Part shown: positions 25,237-33,837 of the stretch, in pieces | Numbering within the stretch: the first letter of the stretch is position 1 | Layout: every line of letters begins with the position of its first letter | Assembly (NCBI GenBank): GCA_947441615.1 | Contig: CANEUH010000002.1 | Span: 153,470-217,469 of the forward strand | DNA length: 64,000 nt | Source of the DNA: Bacteriovoracaceae bacterium | GTDB taxonomy: Bacteria > Bdellovibrionota > Bacteriovoracia > Bacteriovoracales > Bacteriovoracaceae | Reading direction: 5' to 3' | Made by a program: the position numbers and the translations under genes | Notes under the pieces: generated by a model | The model's database searches: none | What the model was told of the DNA's origin: nothing | What the model saw: only the letters and a program-made list of their open reading frames with translations

Positions 25237-26697
25237 CTACCAAAACTTCCATCTCTGTAAACTACCCATATGTTTTTCAAAGACTGAATTGAGGTCTTTT
25301 TTCGCCTCATCCATTTTCTGTTCAATGGTTGAAAATCCTTCTTTCGATTGGATTTTCTTGAAAACATCAATGATGTCAGAAGCGATATCTTTTTGTTTTT
25401 TTCTTAATTCCTGAAGATCCATCTCTTCTAATTCAGCGAGCCTTTTTTCAAGTTCTTTTTCTTTCGATTCAGAGAAAACTCTAAACTCTTGCTCCCACTC
25501 GATCTTTTTACTAACCATTTCAGCATCAAGTCTTGCAATCTTGTTTTTATGACCTTCTTCTAATAAGGCCATTTCTCTTTCATAAAATTCTTTCTTTTCT
25601 TTTAAGAAATGAAGCGACTCGTCCTGCATCTTCAAGGCAGCTGTTTTAGCTCCTTCAAGTCGAGCAATCTCTGTCATAAGATTTGAGTGTATATTTTGTT
25701 GCACCTTTAAACTTTTTAAAAGATCAAATTCTTCGTTACGGATATCTTCCACCCGCATTTTAACATCCAAAGTGGTCTTATCGATCGAAAGAAGATCATC
25801 CCTTTTGGCAAGAATTTCTTGATCTAAACTCCTCAGAGTTAGCTCCATTCGTGAAATGGAAGAATGTAAATCAGATCGACTTAAATCAGATTTACTGATT
25901 TCTTTTTGGATTTCTAATTTTTGACTTTGTAATTTTTCACTCTCACTTTTTAATCGATCAAGTGCCATTTCTGCTTCCGCGACCTGGTGCGTTTTATCAG
26001 AATAGACTCTTAAAGAAATTTCAATTTCTTTAACTCTTGCTTCTTTTTCTTCTAATAGTTTTATGACACCTATTTGTGAAGAAATCTTGTCCTTTAAACT
26101 CGAAAGTTCACTCATCATCCCCATCTTTTCTCTATGAAGCCTTTCAAGCTCCCCTGTTATCAGATGAAAATCTTTTTGAAGTAAGGTTGTAGTCTCTCGA
26201 ATGACTAAGTTTATTGTTTGAATTTCTTTTGATTGATCTTCTAGAAATGAAGCATTCTTTTTTCTATCGTCAATATTTTGCTCGAAGATTTGCTGCATTT
26301 CATTTTTTATATTGAAAAGCTTTGAGACCCCCGATTCTAAATCTTTCTCGAGTGGTACAATCTTTTTTGCCTCACTCACCAAAACTTCCGTCACTTTTCT
26401 TAAGTGATCATGGAGCATGGAATTTTTCTGCTGCATTAAGAGGTTTAGTTCTTTTTCCGTTTTTTGTTTTTTGACCTCAAGCTCTTTAACCCGACCAAGC
26501 ATCTGCTTCTCACGAAGATTGAAGACCTGGGTGCTTTCGTCTTGCTTTCTGATAATCGCCTGGGACTTTACTTGATCCAATTCTCGATCAATAATTTGTT
26601 TTTCAGATTTAAGTTCTTCACGTTTTTTGTGAAACCCCTCGGGTAAAACAAATTCATCGGTTTTATTTTCGTCACTTAATTTTAGAGGGTCTGCCAT
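25237..26697 (-). CDS. Long coiled-coil protein
   Basis: This 486-residue protein consists almost entirely of charged heptad-like helices (Glu, Lys, Leu, Gln rich) from about 20 to 450, with no signal peptide and no catalytic motif, and a short hydrophobic-aromatic end (R-W-K-F-W). A rod-shaped cytoplasmic scaffold or cytoskeletal protein is the likely kind of role, but family and partner are unknown. It is 74 nt from the TetR gene and shares its strand. Confidence 0.8.
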   Translation of the reverse strand: MADPLKLSDENKTDEFVLPEGFHKKREELKSEKQIIDRELDQVKSQAIIRKQDESTQVFNLREKQMLGRVKELEVKKQKTEKELNLLMQQKNSMLHDHLRKVTEVLVSEAKKIVPLEKDLESGVSKLFNIKNEMQQIFEQNIDDRKKNASFLEDQSKEIQTINLVIRETTTLLQKDFHLITGELERLHREKMGMMSELSSLKDKISSQIGVIKLLEEKEARVKEIEISLRVYSDKTHQVAEAEMALDRLKSESEKLQSQKLEIQKEISKSDLSRSDLHSSISRMELTLRSLDQEILAKRDDLLSIDKTTLDVKMRVEDIRNEEFDLLKSLKVQQNIHSNLMTEIARLEGAKTAALKMQDESLHFLKEKKEFYEREMALLEEGHKNKIARLDAEMVSKKIEWEQEFRVFSESKEKELEKRLAELEEMDLQELRKKQKDIASDIIDVFKKIQSKEGFSTIEQKMDEAKKDLNSVFEKHMGSLQRWKFW

Positions 26698-26771
26698 AAA
26701 TTAAACTCATTGGTTGTGTTTTTTTATCGGATAAAAATAATTCAACCTTGAGCAATTCTTTGCGGGTCAAG

Positions 26772-27398
26772 TTAAGTATCTGAATTCAGGTAGGTAACAA
26801 TAAGGTTTGTCACTTCATTTACAAATTCTTTTCGTGGGATTCGATTTTTCATCTTAAAGGTATAGGAACTCAACATCGCATCTACCACATGAACCATGAG
26901 TAGAGTTCTTGATTCTAATTTTTCTCGGTTAAACGGATTTTTTAAAAGATTGAGGCGTTCAAAAAATAAATCTGATAAATGGGATTCTAAATCCAATAAC
27001 TCATCCATCTTTCCAGTCCTTGGTATCTCTCTCACTAATACCCGGTGAAGCTCAGGATTTTTTATTCTTGCTTCTAGAAGTGCAGAAATGAGTTCGTGAA
27101 AAAAAGTGTCTATTTCAATTCCTTCCTTAATTTTGGCCAATCGTTTTGTCACAATTTCTTTCTGGCCTTCCATGTATCGTTCAATGAGCTTTGCAATAAT
27201 TGAATCTCGGTTTGGAAAATATTGATATAAAGAACCGATACTTATTCCAGCCTCTTCGGCAATAAGGTTGGTGTTGGTACCATCCAGACCATGTTGAGAT
27301 AAAATGCGAGCAGTTGCATCTAAAATTCTATCTACTTTCTCCATAGATCTTAATTGAGAGGGCAGTTTTCGGGGTTTTAGGTTGGTATCTTTTCTCAT
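26772..27398 (-). CDS. TetR-family transcriptional regulator
   Basis: TetR-type repressor, 208 residues. The helix-turn-helix at about 25-70 reads RILDATARILSQHG, then GISIGSLYQYFPNRDS, the standard recognition-helix motif. The C-terminal ligand-binding part is helical and has no recognisable ligand signature. It is divergent from the alkB-like gene, and the perfect-looking palindrome at 27424-27451 lies between the two, so autoregulation and control of the monooxygenase are likely. Confidence 0.93.
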   Translation of the reverse strand: MRKDTNLKPRKLPSQLRSMEKVDRILDATARILSQHGLDGTNTNLIAEEAGISIGSLYQYFPNRDSIIAKLIERYMEGQKEIVTKRLAKIKEGIEIDTFFHELISALLEARIKNPELHRVLVREIPRTGKMDELLDLESHLSDLFFERLNLLKNPFNREKLESRTLLMVHVVDAMLSSYTFKMKNRIPRKEFVNEVTNLIVTYLNSDT

Positions 27399-27423
27399 AT
27401 GCTGAATGGTTTAAATGCGAGTT

Positions 27424-27451
27424 TATAATATGAGCATTCTATCATATTATG
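27424..27451. promoter_or_regulatory. Palindrome, probable TetR operator over alkB -10
   Basis: TATAATATGA (27424-27433) and TCATATTATG (27442-27451) are inverted repeats with one mismatch, around an 8-nt centre. The left arm contains TATAAT, a consensus -10 for a plus-strand promoter of alkB. A TetR dimer bound here would block the promoter, and the site is close to the TetR gene start as well. Confidence 0.6.
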
Positions 27452-27456
27452 GCATC

Positions 27457-28446
27457 ATGAAAAAGCTTTTACCTCATTTTATTTATATCTCTATGCCCCT
27501 TTCCGCTCTATGGGGAATTCAAAAGGGTGGATATTGGGTTCTTACCGGATTTATTTTCACATTTTTTGTTCACCCTATACTCGACTTTATTTTTGGGAAA
27601 ACGAATCATGATGAAGAGGGCATTGCTGGGCATGGGTTGATGTACGACTTGTTGGCCTTATCCTATTTACCGATGCAACTCTTCTTTTTTCATTTCATTT
27701 TATCTCATGCGTTCATGAATAGTATTTCTCATTGGGAACTTTTGGGAATCTCACTGAGCCTAGGTACGATTTCTGGGGCCATCGGAATTACTTTGGCACA
27801 TGAATTCATTCATCGGAGAAGTTCCTTTGAGCGTGGAGTAGGTATTTCCCTTTTGCTGATGGTGAATTACGCTCACTTTCGAATTGAACACGTTTATGGT
27901 CATCATAAGCATGTGGGGACCCCTCGAGATCCAGCAAGTGCTCGAAGAGGAGAAAATCTTTATCAATTTTGGGTACGCTCTATTGTTGGAAGCTGGATAA
28001 GTGCTTGGAGTATTGAGGCCAAAAGAGTAAAAAATAAAAGTCTTATTTATAACCGAGTCTTTCTTTACTTAATTGCGCAAATATTCATTTGCGCTTTTGT
28101 TTATCGCTTCTATGGAATGTCTTCATTGGTGATTTTCGTCATTCAAAGCTTGGTGGCCATTATTACCTTAGAAACAGTCAATTTCGTTGAACATTATGGT
28201 CTTCAAAGAAAAGAAATTTCACCAGGAAAATATGAACCGGTATCAGTCTTACATTCATGGGACTCGAGACAAAAAATGACCAACTGGTTTCTCTTTAATC
28301 TTGGAAAACATGCTCATCATCATTTTTCTCCCAATGTTCCCTATGAGGAGCTGGTAAATAAAAAGAATCATAGGGAACTGAAGTATGGTTACTCCACTCA
28401 CGTTGTCCTTGCATTTTTTGGAATTTATCCAGATCCGGAGCCCTAA
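27457..28446 (+). CDS. Membrane-bound alkane/fatty-acyl di-iron monooxygenase, AlkB-like
   Basis: AlkB-type integral-membrane di-iron oxygenase that hydroxylates terminal carbons of alkanes or related chains with rubredoxin. Family histidine boxes are present: HEFIH (115-119), EHVYGHHKH (144-152, followed by GTPRDPASARRGE) and HAHHH (285-289), with the N-F-V-E-H-Y-G-L motif before the last. Several membrane helices flank them. The start at 27457 suits the -10 at 27424; upstream in-frame ATGs lie in the promoter or operator. 329 residues is a little shorter than typical AlkB (about 400). Substrate unknown; no rubredoxin is nearby. Confidence 0.87.
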   Translation: MKKLLPHFIYISMPLSALWGIQKGGYWVLTGFIFTFFVHPILDFIFGKTNHDEEGIAGHGLMYDLLALSYLPMQLFFFHFILSHAFMNSISHWELLGISLSLGTISGAIGITLAHEFIHRRSSFERGVGISLLLMVNYAHFRIEHVYGHHKHVGTPRDPASARRGENLYQFWVRSIVGSWISAWSIEAKRVKNKSLIYNRVFLYLIAQIFICAFVYRFYGMSSLVIFVIQSLVAIITLETVNFVEHYGLQRKEISPGKYEPVSVLHSWDSRQKMTNWFLFNLGKHAHHHFSPNVPYEELVNKKNHRELKYGYSTHVVLAFFGIYPDPEP

Positions 28447-28542
28447 ACCCCATTAAATTCAACTATCTGCAAAACAAGTCGTCCTAAACAATTTATACTC
28501 GCACTCTAGACGAAAAATCTTTTCAGGGCTATAAGACACTCT

Positions 28543-29445
28543 ATGTCAAGAAGCCAATCCAGTCTCAATCTTTCTCCCGCAGAAGTATCCTCACTTCTGA
28601 AATTATTCCCAAAAGGAATTGTTGCTGTTGATTTAGAGACAACGGGCCTTTCTCCACTTGTAGATAAAATTATTGAAATTGCGGCGGTTAAAATTTCAGA
28701 TGCTGGAGAAGTGACGAGCTATCATCAGCTTATTAACCCACTTATAAACATACCTGAATTTACGATTCAATTTCATGGTTTAACTAATCAAGACTTGAAA
28801 GATTCACCCACGATAAAAAAGCCTCTTAAAACATTTTGGGACTTTGTGGGTCGTCATCCCATGATTGCTCACAACTCTAGTTTTGACTTAGGTTATCTCA
28901 TAAAATCTTCTCATGATTTTCAGATTGAATTTCCTCCTCTCGATGTTTATGACAGTTGCCGGTATGCAAGAGCGATTTATAAGAACAAAGACAACTCTCC
29001 TATTAATTTCAAACTCTCAACTCTTTCAGAATATGTGGGCTTTAAGCTTCAGCACCACGTCGCCATAGAAGACACATTTGCTTGCCTTAAAATCATGGGC
29101 CATCTATCGAATGTTGAATCAAACCATACCTCTGCTATGGAAAAAAGTTTTGTCTTTCGTTTGTCTCACTTTAATAAAAATGATTGTTTTAATTTCTCTA
29201 CAAGGCTTAAAGGCTTGGCGGAAATGGTTCAGGATAAAAATCTTATCCAATTAGACTATAGAGGGTCCTCTCCAATTGGTCGTTGTCGTCCTGTGCGTCC
29301 GATTGGATTAATGCCACTTCCGAAAGGTCCGGTTCTTTTTGCTGAATGTCTTCTCTCAGGAATGAATAAATCCTTTGTCTTAAAAAAAATAAAATCATAT
29401 CAAAAGCTTGAAGCAAGTCTTCTAAAGCAAGGATACTCAAAATGA
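28543..29445 (+). CDS. DnaQ-type 3'-5' exonuclease with WYL-like tail
   Basis: The DEDDh exonuclease fold (about 22-190) shows Exo I VAVDLETTGLS (D30, E32), Exo II with H-N-S-S-F-D and the Exo III H-V-A-I-E-D-T segment, as in DNA polymerase III epsilon. The region about 225-290 has a beta-rich pattern with L-D-Y-R-G, R-C-R-P-V-R-P-I-G-L and a C-terminal S-F-V-L-K-K-I that resembles WYL domains; this link is tentative. It could be a nuclease regulated by a nucleotide or nucleic acid ligand. It overlaps the following small membrane gene by 4 nt. Confidence 0.85.
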   Translation: MSRSQSSLNLSPAEVSSLLKLFPKGIVAVDLETTGLSPLVDKIIEIAAVKISDAGEVTSYHQLINPLINIPEFTIQFHGLTNQDLKDSPTIKKPLKTFWDFVGRHPMIAHNSSFDLGYLIKSSHDFQIEFPPLDVYDSCRYARAIYKNKDNSPINFKLSTLSEYVGFKLQHHVAIEDTFACLKIMGHLSNVESNHTSAMEKSFVFRLSHFNKNDCFNFSTRLKGLAEMVQDKNLIQLDYRGSSPIGRCRPVRPIGLMPLPKGPVLFAECLLSGMNKSFVLKKIKSYQKLEASLLKQGYSK

Positions 29446-29705
29446 TTAAAAATTTTATTAATAAAGAAAATCTTGGTCAGAGAATGACTCAATTCTTTAT
29501 TCTTATCGCTCATATTATTCTTCTGAAGTGGATTCTTTATACTCTTTATGAGGGGGGAGTTCTTCCCTTCTCCACATTGCTTTATCATTTCCTTGGAATC
29601 TCACTTTTTGGTGCATTACTCATTCGAGTATGTGCTTACATCTACAAACGCGAATACCTGAAGGAACTTGAAAAAAGTGCTCGAGAAACAGAATTGGAAG
29701 AGTAA
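29442..29705 (+). CDS. Small membrane protein
   Basis: This 87-residue protein has two hydrophobic helices (about 14-33 and 42-65) and a charged C-terminus (K-R-E-Y-L-K-E-L-E-K). Family unknown. Its ATGA overlap with the exonuclease and the 38-nt overlap with the aminomutase-like gene place it in a three-gene operon. Confidence 0.75.
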   Translation: MIKNFINKENLGQRMTQFFILIAHIILLKWILYTLYEGGVLPFSTLLYHFLGISLFGALLIRVCAYIYKREYLKELEKSARETELEE

Positions 29706-30756
29706 GCTTGCTCACTCTTTTAAAAACATTAAAGACCTCTATCTTTACCTAGGCTGGCCACTTTCGGACAACATTAATGACGTTGCATCAAAGTACCCTA
29801 TCTTTATCCCGCTTTCTCTTGCGACCAAGATCAAAGAGGAGGGGCCAGAAGGGATTCTTGCCAAAGAGTTTTTACCATCACACTTAGAGAGTGATCGTGA
29901 TTTCAATTCATTTGGCCTTATAGACCCAATTGGGGATAAGTCATATTTAAAAGCCCCTCAACTTATTCATCGTTATTATTCACGAGCTTTATTTACTCCA
30001 ACTTCAATTTGCCCAGTTCATTGCAGATATTGTTTTAGAAAAAATGAGTTATCGGCGACGGAGGATATTTTTCAGAATGATTTTGAGAAAACACTTCAAT
30101 ATTTAAAAGATCACGCTGAAATTTCTGAAGTCATTTTTACAGGAGGCGATCCTTTAACGCTCTCTAATGAAAAGATTGAATTCTATTTAAATTCATTTGA
30201 AAAAATTAAATCAATTAAACACATCCGATTTCATACAAGATATCCAATTATCTTACCTGAAAGAATTGATACGGGTTTTATTGAAATGATGTCACGTTTT
30301 TCAGAGATATTCAAAACGATGTCTATTGCGATTCATTCAAATCATTTAAATGAGTTTGATGAAAGTAATTCAAATGTCATAAAACTCTTGGCAACAACTA
30401 ATGTTCAACTCTTGGGCCAGACGGTTTTAATCAGAGGAATTAACGATTCAGAAAATGCACTGATTGAACTTTTTGAAAAGTTTATTGAATTAAAAATTAG
30501 ACCCTACTATCTACACCACCCAGATAGAGTCCACGGAGCAATGCATTTTTATCTCCCTATTGCTCGAGGAAGATTGATTTATCAGGGCCTACGTCAAAAA
30601 CTTCCAGGATGGGCGATTCCTCAATATGTTATTGATATTCCCGAAGGACATGGGAAAACCCCCGCTTACAATCCAGAAGATTACCAATACTCTGGTAAGC
30701 TTATTTCAAAAGACGGACGTATTGTGGATCTAAAAGAGCCCGACCTTTTTGTTTAG
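29668..30756 (+). CDS. Lysine 2,3-aminomutase family radical SAM protein
   Basis: This radical SAM enzyme has a CPVHCRYC cluster motif (C115, C119, C122) and the PLP-linked DIPEGHGKTP motif near 325, as in lysine 2,3-aminomutases. It converts L-lysine to beta-lysine in this family, or works as EpmB on lysine for modification of elongation factor P. Length 362 is between EpmB and KamA. The best start is a TTG at 29668 with AAGGA just upstream, inside the small membrane gene, because the family N-terminal region (N-W-K-S-K-L-A) is needed. No epmA or efp gene is in the window, so the product is not assigned to either. Confidence 0.88.
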   Translation: MKKVLEKQNWKSKLAHSFKNIKDLYLYLGWPLSDNINDVASKYPIFIPLSLATKIKEEGPEGILAKEFLPSHLESDRDFNSFGLIDPIGDKSYLKAPQLIHRYYSRALFTPTSICPVHCRYCFRKNELSATEDIFQNDFEKTLQYLKDHAEISEVIFTGGDPLTLSNEKIEFYLNSFEKIKSIKHIRFHTRYPIILPERIDTGFIEMMSRFSEIFKTMSIAIHSNHLNEFDESNSNVIKLLATTNVQLLGQTVLIRGINDSENALIELFEKFIELKIRPYYLHHPDRVHGAMHFYLPIARGRLIYQGLRQKLPGWAIPQYVIDIPEGHGKTPAYNPEDYQYSGKLISKDGRIVDLKEPDLFV

Positions 30757-30824
30757 GTTTTCTCTCTTTTCCAAAACCCTTTGAATTTGTTTGGAGTTAT
30801 GGTGAAAAATGATAACATTTTCAT

Positions 30825-32156
30825 ATGAGCCAAACCATTCTGGTCGAAACTAACGAAGATCTTAAACGAATTTTTTCACTTAATTTAAGTACCTTCGTAG
30901 GTACAGATGTTATTTTTAGACAAAATGCGGATGACGTTATTTCGCTTTTAAAAATTCTTCCTCAAATCTCACTGATCATTACCAAGGCAAAAGTCGGACA
31001 AGAAGAAACAGCGATAAAAATTTTCCAATATCTAAAATCAGAGTCCCTTGAAACTTCTCTTATTGTTTTGGGCGAATGCCCCAGAATTTCTAGTGAAGTT
31101 CTATGCCTACAAGAACCTGTCAGTTGGGAGATTCTGGTTAAGCAGGCGGCCCAACATTTGGGTATTTCGCTTCAGGATGCTGCCAATAAAGTTAAACCAG
31201 ATTTTCTTCCTGTTGGGATTTATTATTTTTACGATATTCAAAAATCACCTTGCGATGTTTTTATTAGGATCAAAAAAGGAACAAATGATTACCAGTATGT
31301 AAAAAGAATTCACTCAAAAGATTCATTTGATAGGCTGGCAATAAAAAAATATGAGGATCAGGGTCTTAGAGAATTCTATATACCAAAAGATTATATTCAG
31401 TACTTTACAATTTTTGTCACAAACAATTTAGTCCAAAAATTAGAGAGGACTGACCTCACCTTAGAAGAAAGAATTTTAACAACAGCAAACGCCCATGAAA
31501 TCGTGAGAGAGTCGATTCAACTTTTGGGTCTTGATCAGGCAACGATTGAGCTCTCAGATGCATCTATCAACTCGATGGTGAAGTCTGTTAAAAGTTCTCC
31601 TGAAGTGGCGAACCTCATCAAATTTTTATTCACAAATAAAGTCGCCTACGCCTATCAGCACTGTCATTTGCTGGCCCTTATGTGTCACTACATTTTATCT
31701 AAGCAAAGCTGGTACCGTGAAGATCACTTAAATATACTTTCCTTTGTTTCATTTTTTTCTGACATAACACTAAAATCTAATCAGCAAATGCAAATCACTT
31801 CTATGAAAGAATTGTTTGAAGCGAACTTAACAGATGAAGAAAAACGTGCGGTCATGAATCATGCTGTCGATGCCGTTGAATTACTAAACAAACATCCCGA
31901 GGCCAATGACTATATAAAAACGGTATTGATCCAGTCCCACGGGAAACTAGACGGCATTGGATTTGAAGACAATCCTGGTGAAGATCTTCATCCGCTTTCA
32001 AAAGTTTTTATTATTGCAGATACGTTTGTAAAAACGATGTTAAACCCAGCTCTTCCAACGAGAAAACAGGACATCTTGCCAATCATTTATTCGAGATTTA
32101 CAAACCCAAGTTACCAGAAAATAACCAAGGCCCTTGAACAAAAATTTACTCAGTAA
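30825..32156 (+). CDS. Degenerate receiver and HD-GYP-like protein
   Basis: The N-terminal 115 residues resemble a receiver fold (MSQTILVETNEDLKRIF) but lack the acidic pair and phosphoacceptor Asp, so it is probably not phosphorylated. The C-terminal part (about 255-440) has an HD-GYP-like helix order with LIQSHGKLDGIGFE and KVFIIADTFVKTML, but the metal-binding HD pair is replaced (FFSD), and the GYP is also altered. It is probably a non-enzymatic sensor or adaptor of the cyclic di-GMP type, 443 residues, cytosolic. It stands alone, 68 nt after the aminomutase gene. Confidence 0.75.
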   Translation: MSQTILVETNEDLKRIFSLNLSTFVGTDVIFRQNADDVISLLKILPQISLIITKAKVGQEETAIKIFQYLKSESLETSLIVLGECPRISSEVLCLQEPVSWEILVKQAAQHLGISLQDAANKVKPDFLPVGIYYFYDIQKSPCDVFIRIKKGTNDYQYVKRIHSKDSFDRLAIKKYEDQGLREFYIPKDYIQYFTIFVTNNLVQKLERTDLTLEERILTTANAHEIVRESIQLLGLDQATIELSDASINSMVKSVKSSPEVANLIKFLFTNKVAYAYQHCHLLALMCHYILSKQSWYREDHLNILSFVSFFSDITLKSNQQMQITSMKELFEANLTDEEKRAVMNHAVDAVELLNKHPEANDYIKTVLIQSHGKLDGIGFEDNPGEDLHPLSKVFIIADTFVKTMLNPALPTRKQDILPIIYSRFTNPSYQKITKALEQKFTQ

Positions 32157-32224
32157 CCAAAAAATAACGAAGACTTGCCACAACCCGTCATAACCAAATA
32201 ATTTGTAAATTTTAATATAACAAT

Positions 32225-32252
32225 TTGACATCACGAAAATATCTGATAAGTT
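32225..32252 (+). promoter_or_regulatory. Promoter of tRNA-Gly
   Basis: TTGACA (32225-32230) is a consensus -35, and TAAGTT (32247-32252) a possible -10 at 16 nt, about 15 nt before the tRNA. Confidence 0.5.
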
Positions 32253-32267
32253 TTAGTCACTTAAAAT

Positions 32268-32343
32268 GCGGTTGTAGCTCAGTTGGTAGAGCGTCTGCTT
32301 GCCATGCAGAAGGTCGTCAGTTCGAATCTGATCAGCCGCTCCA
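32268..32343 (+). tRNA. tRNA-Gly (GCC)
   Basis: The cloverleaf fits: acceptor GCGGTTG with CAGCCGC, D-arm GCTC with GAGC, anticodon stem TCTGC with GCAGA, loop TTGCCAT with anticodon GCC, T-arm GTCAG with CTGAT and TTCGAAT loop. The CCA end is encoded (32341-32343). No other tRNA is near. Confidence 0.97.
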
Positions 32344-32357
32344 AAAAATTCTAATTT

Positions 32358-33617
32358 CTATTTTATTAGTTCAACAAATCGTTTCTCAGTCAGTCCACCT
32401 TTAAGAAACTCAATCAAGGCATCCTCCTCAGCTTCTTCAAAATGTAGATTTTTTTTAAGTTTGGGAGATAAATGTAAAAGTTTATTCGCATTGGTCATAA
32501 TGAGTGGACCACTTAATTCACTTGTATAGTTTGTATAATCATTAACAAATAAATAATCTAAAAGACTCGCCTCTATATCATCATAGTGTTCAATAACTTG
32601 CTCGAGAGTCTCAAAGGCCCCATCGTGCATATAAGGAGCTGTAACGGCCACATTTCTTAAACCTGGGACTCTAAAGGCATAAAGATCCTCTTTGTTTCCA
32701 GTGATTGAATAACGACCAAAATCATCTCCGTTTTCTTTTCCAGGACCAATTTGTGGAACTCCAATATTATGAAAAGAAAAATCAGTTAAATGCTCACCTC
32801 TGTGACATTTTCCACATTGCCCTTTCGAAAAGAAAATATCCATTCCAATTTTCTGAACTTCTGTCAGGGCACCCAAATCTCCCTTCAGGTATCTATCAAA
32901 ATTTGTATCAGCTGCAAAAAATGCTTGTTCCTGGAAATAAGCGATCGCTCTTGCAACATGGGCAATACTTAGCTTTTCTCCTGAGAATAATTCCGTAAGA
33001 TTCGCTTTGTAAGATTCATTCGTTAAAATTCTTTGAAGTAATAAATCCCAAGCCTCTTCATTTGATTTAGCATTTGCTACTTCATTTGTTCCAACTTCCC
33101 CTCTCATCTCTTCATGACTTAACAAGGGAAAGAGGGCCTGCGCAGCGAGGGCATTTTTTAGAACTCCAGGGAACTCCTTAGGGAGATCACTTGGTGTTGT
33201 AAATTTTCCGGTCATTAAATCAACCTGAACTCTACCATCCCAAAACAATATTGGCTGGTTATGAAGATTAAAGAGGGCCGGAGAATTTCTTGGGATAATT
33301 TTCCCTTGCTCCTGCTTTCTTCCACCTGAAACAATTTCTATACCTACTGCACCTTCTCCAAGTGAGAGTGGAAGCTTATCCACGGTCATTGTTCTTGGAT
33401 GGTGACAATCAGCACAGTTAATATTCTTATTTCCGGATAAGTTTTTCTCAAAGAAAAACTCTCTCCCTAGAATAAAAAGTTTTTTATTAAATTCACTGGG
33501 AGCGGAAAGAGGTTTTAAATTAAATGTACGGATATAATCTTGAAGCTTTAAATCTAAATTGGAGGTAGCAAATGATTGAGTTGATATAAGTAAGAAAATC
33601 GAAAGTAGATATTTCAT
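32358..33617 (-). CDS. Di-heme cytochrome c peroxidase, MauG family
   Basis: This periplasmic peroxidase (419 residues) has a Sec signal (KYLLSIFLLISTQSFA) and two heme c motifs, CADCH (68-72) and CGKCH (about 269-273). Later segments such as V-P-G-L-R-N-V-A-V-T-A-P-Y-M-H-D-G-A-F match the CcpA/MauG group, which reduces hydrogen peroxide with electrons from cytochrome c. It is convergent with tRNA-Gly. A palindrome at 33648-33662 lies in its upstream region. Confidence 0.93.
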   Translation of the reverse strand: MKYLLSIFLLISTQSFATSNLDLKLQDYIRTFNLKPLSAPSEFNKKLFILGREFFFEKNLSGNKNINCADCHHPRTMTVDKLPLSLGEGAVGIEIVSGGRKQEQGKIIPRNSPALFNLHNQPILFWDGRVQVDLMTGKFTTPSDLPKEFPGVLKNALAAQALFPLLSHEEMRGEVGTNEVANAKSNEEAWDLLLQRILTNESYKANLTELFSGEKLSIAHVARAIAYFQEQAFFAADTNFDRYLKGDLGALTEVQKIGMDIFFSKGQCGKCHRGEHLTDFSFHNIGVPQIGPGKENGDDFGRYSITGNKEDLYAFRVPGLRNVAVTAPYMHDGAFETLEQVIEHYDDIEASLLDYLFVNDYTNYTSELSGPLIMTNANKLLHLSPKLKKNLHFEEAEEDALIEFLKGGLTEKRFVELIK

Positions 33618-33647
33618 AGAGCCTTTTATTTATCTGTAAAAAATTAA

Positions 33648-33662
33648 TAACTTAGCAAGTTA
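33648..33662. promoter_or_regulatory. Palindrome upstream of peroxidase
   Basis: TAACTT-AGC-AAGTTA is an exact 6-bp inverted repeat about 31 nt upstream of the peroxidase start. It sits where an operator of a peroxide or redox regulator could be, but no regulator is identified. Confidence 0.3.
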
Positions 33663-33837
33663 ACAACAGCGGATTTTGGACCTATAGTCGTAAGTTACTT
33701 GAAGTTGTTCGATATATCAAACAAAAATCTACACGAACATCAAGTATGTAAAATTAAACCCTTAAGCCTAGAATTAAAGACCTAAAGGGGTTGTGTCGAA
33801 AAGAGAATGCTCTAAATTTTAACTGTGAGGTTTCTTA

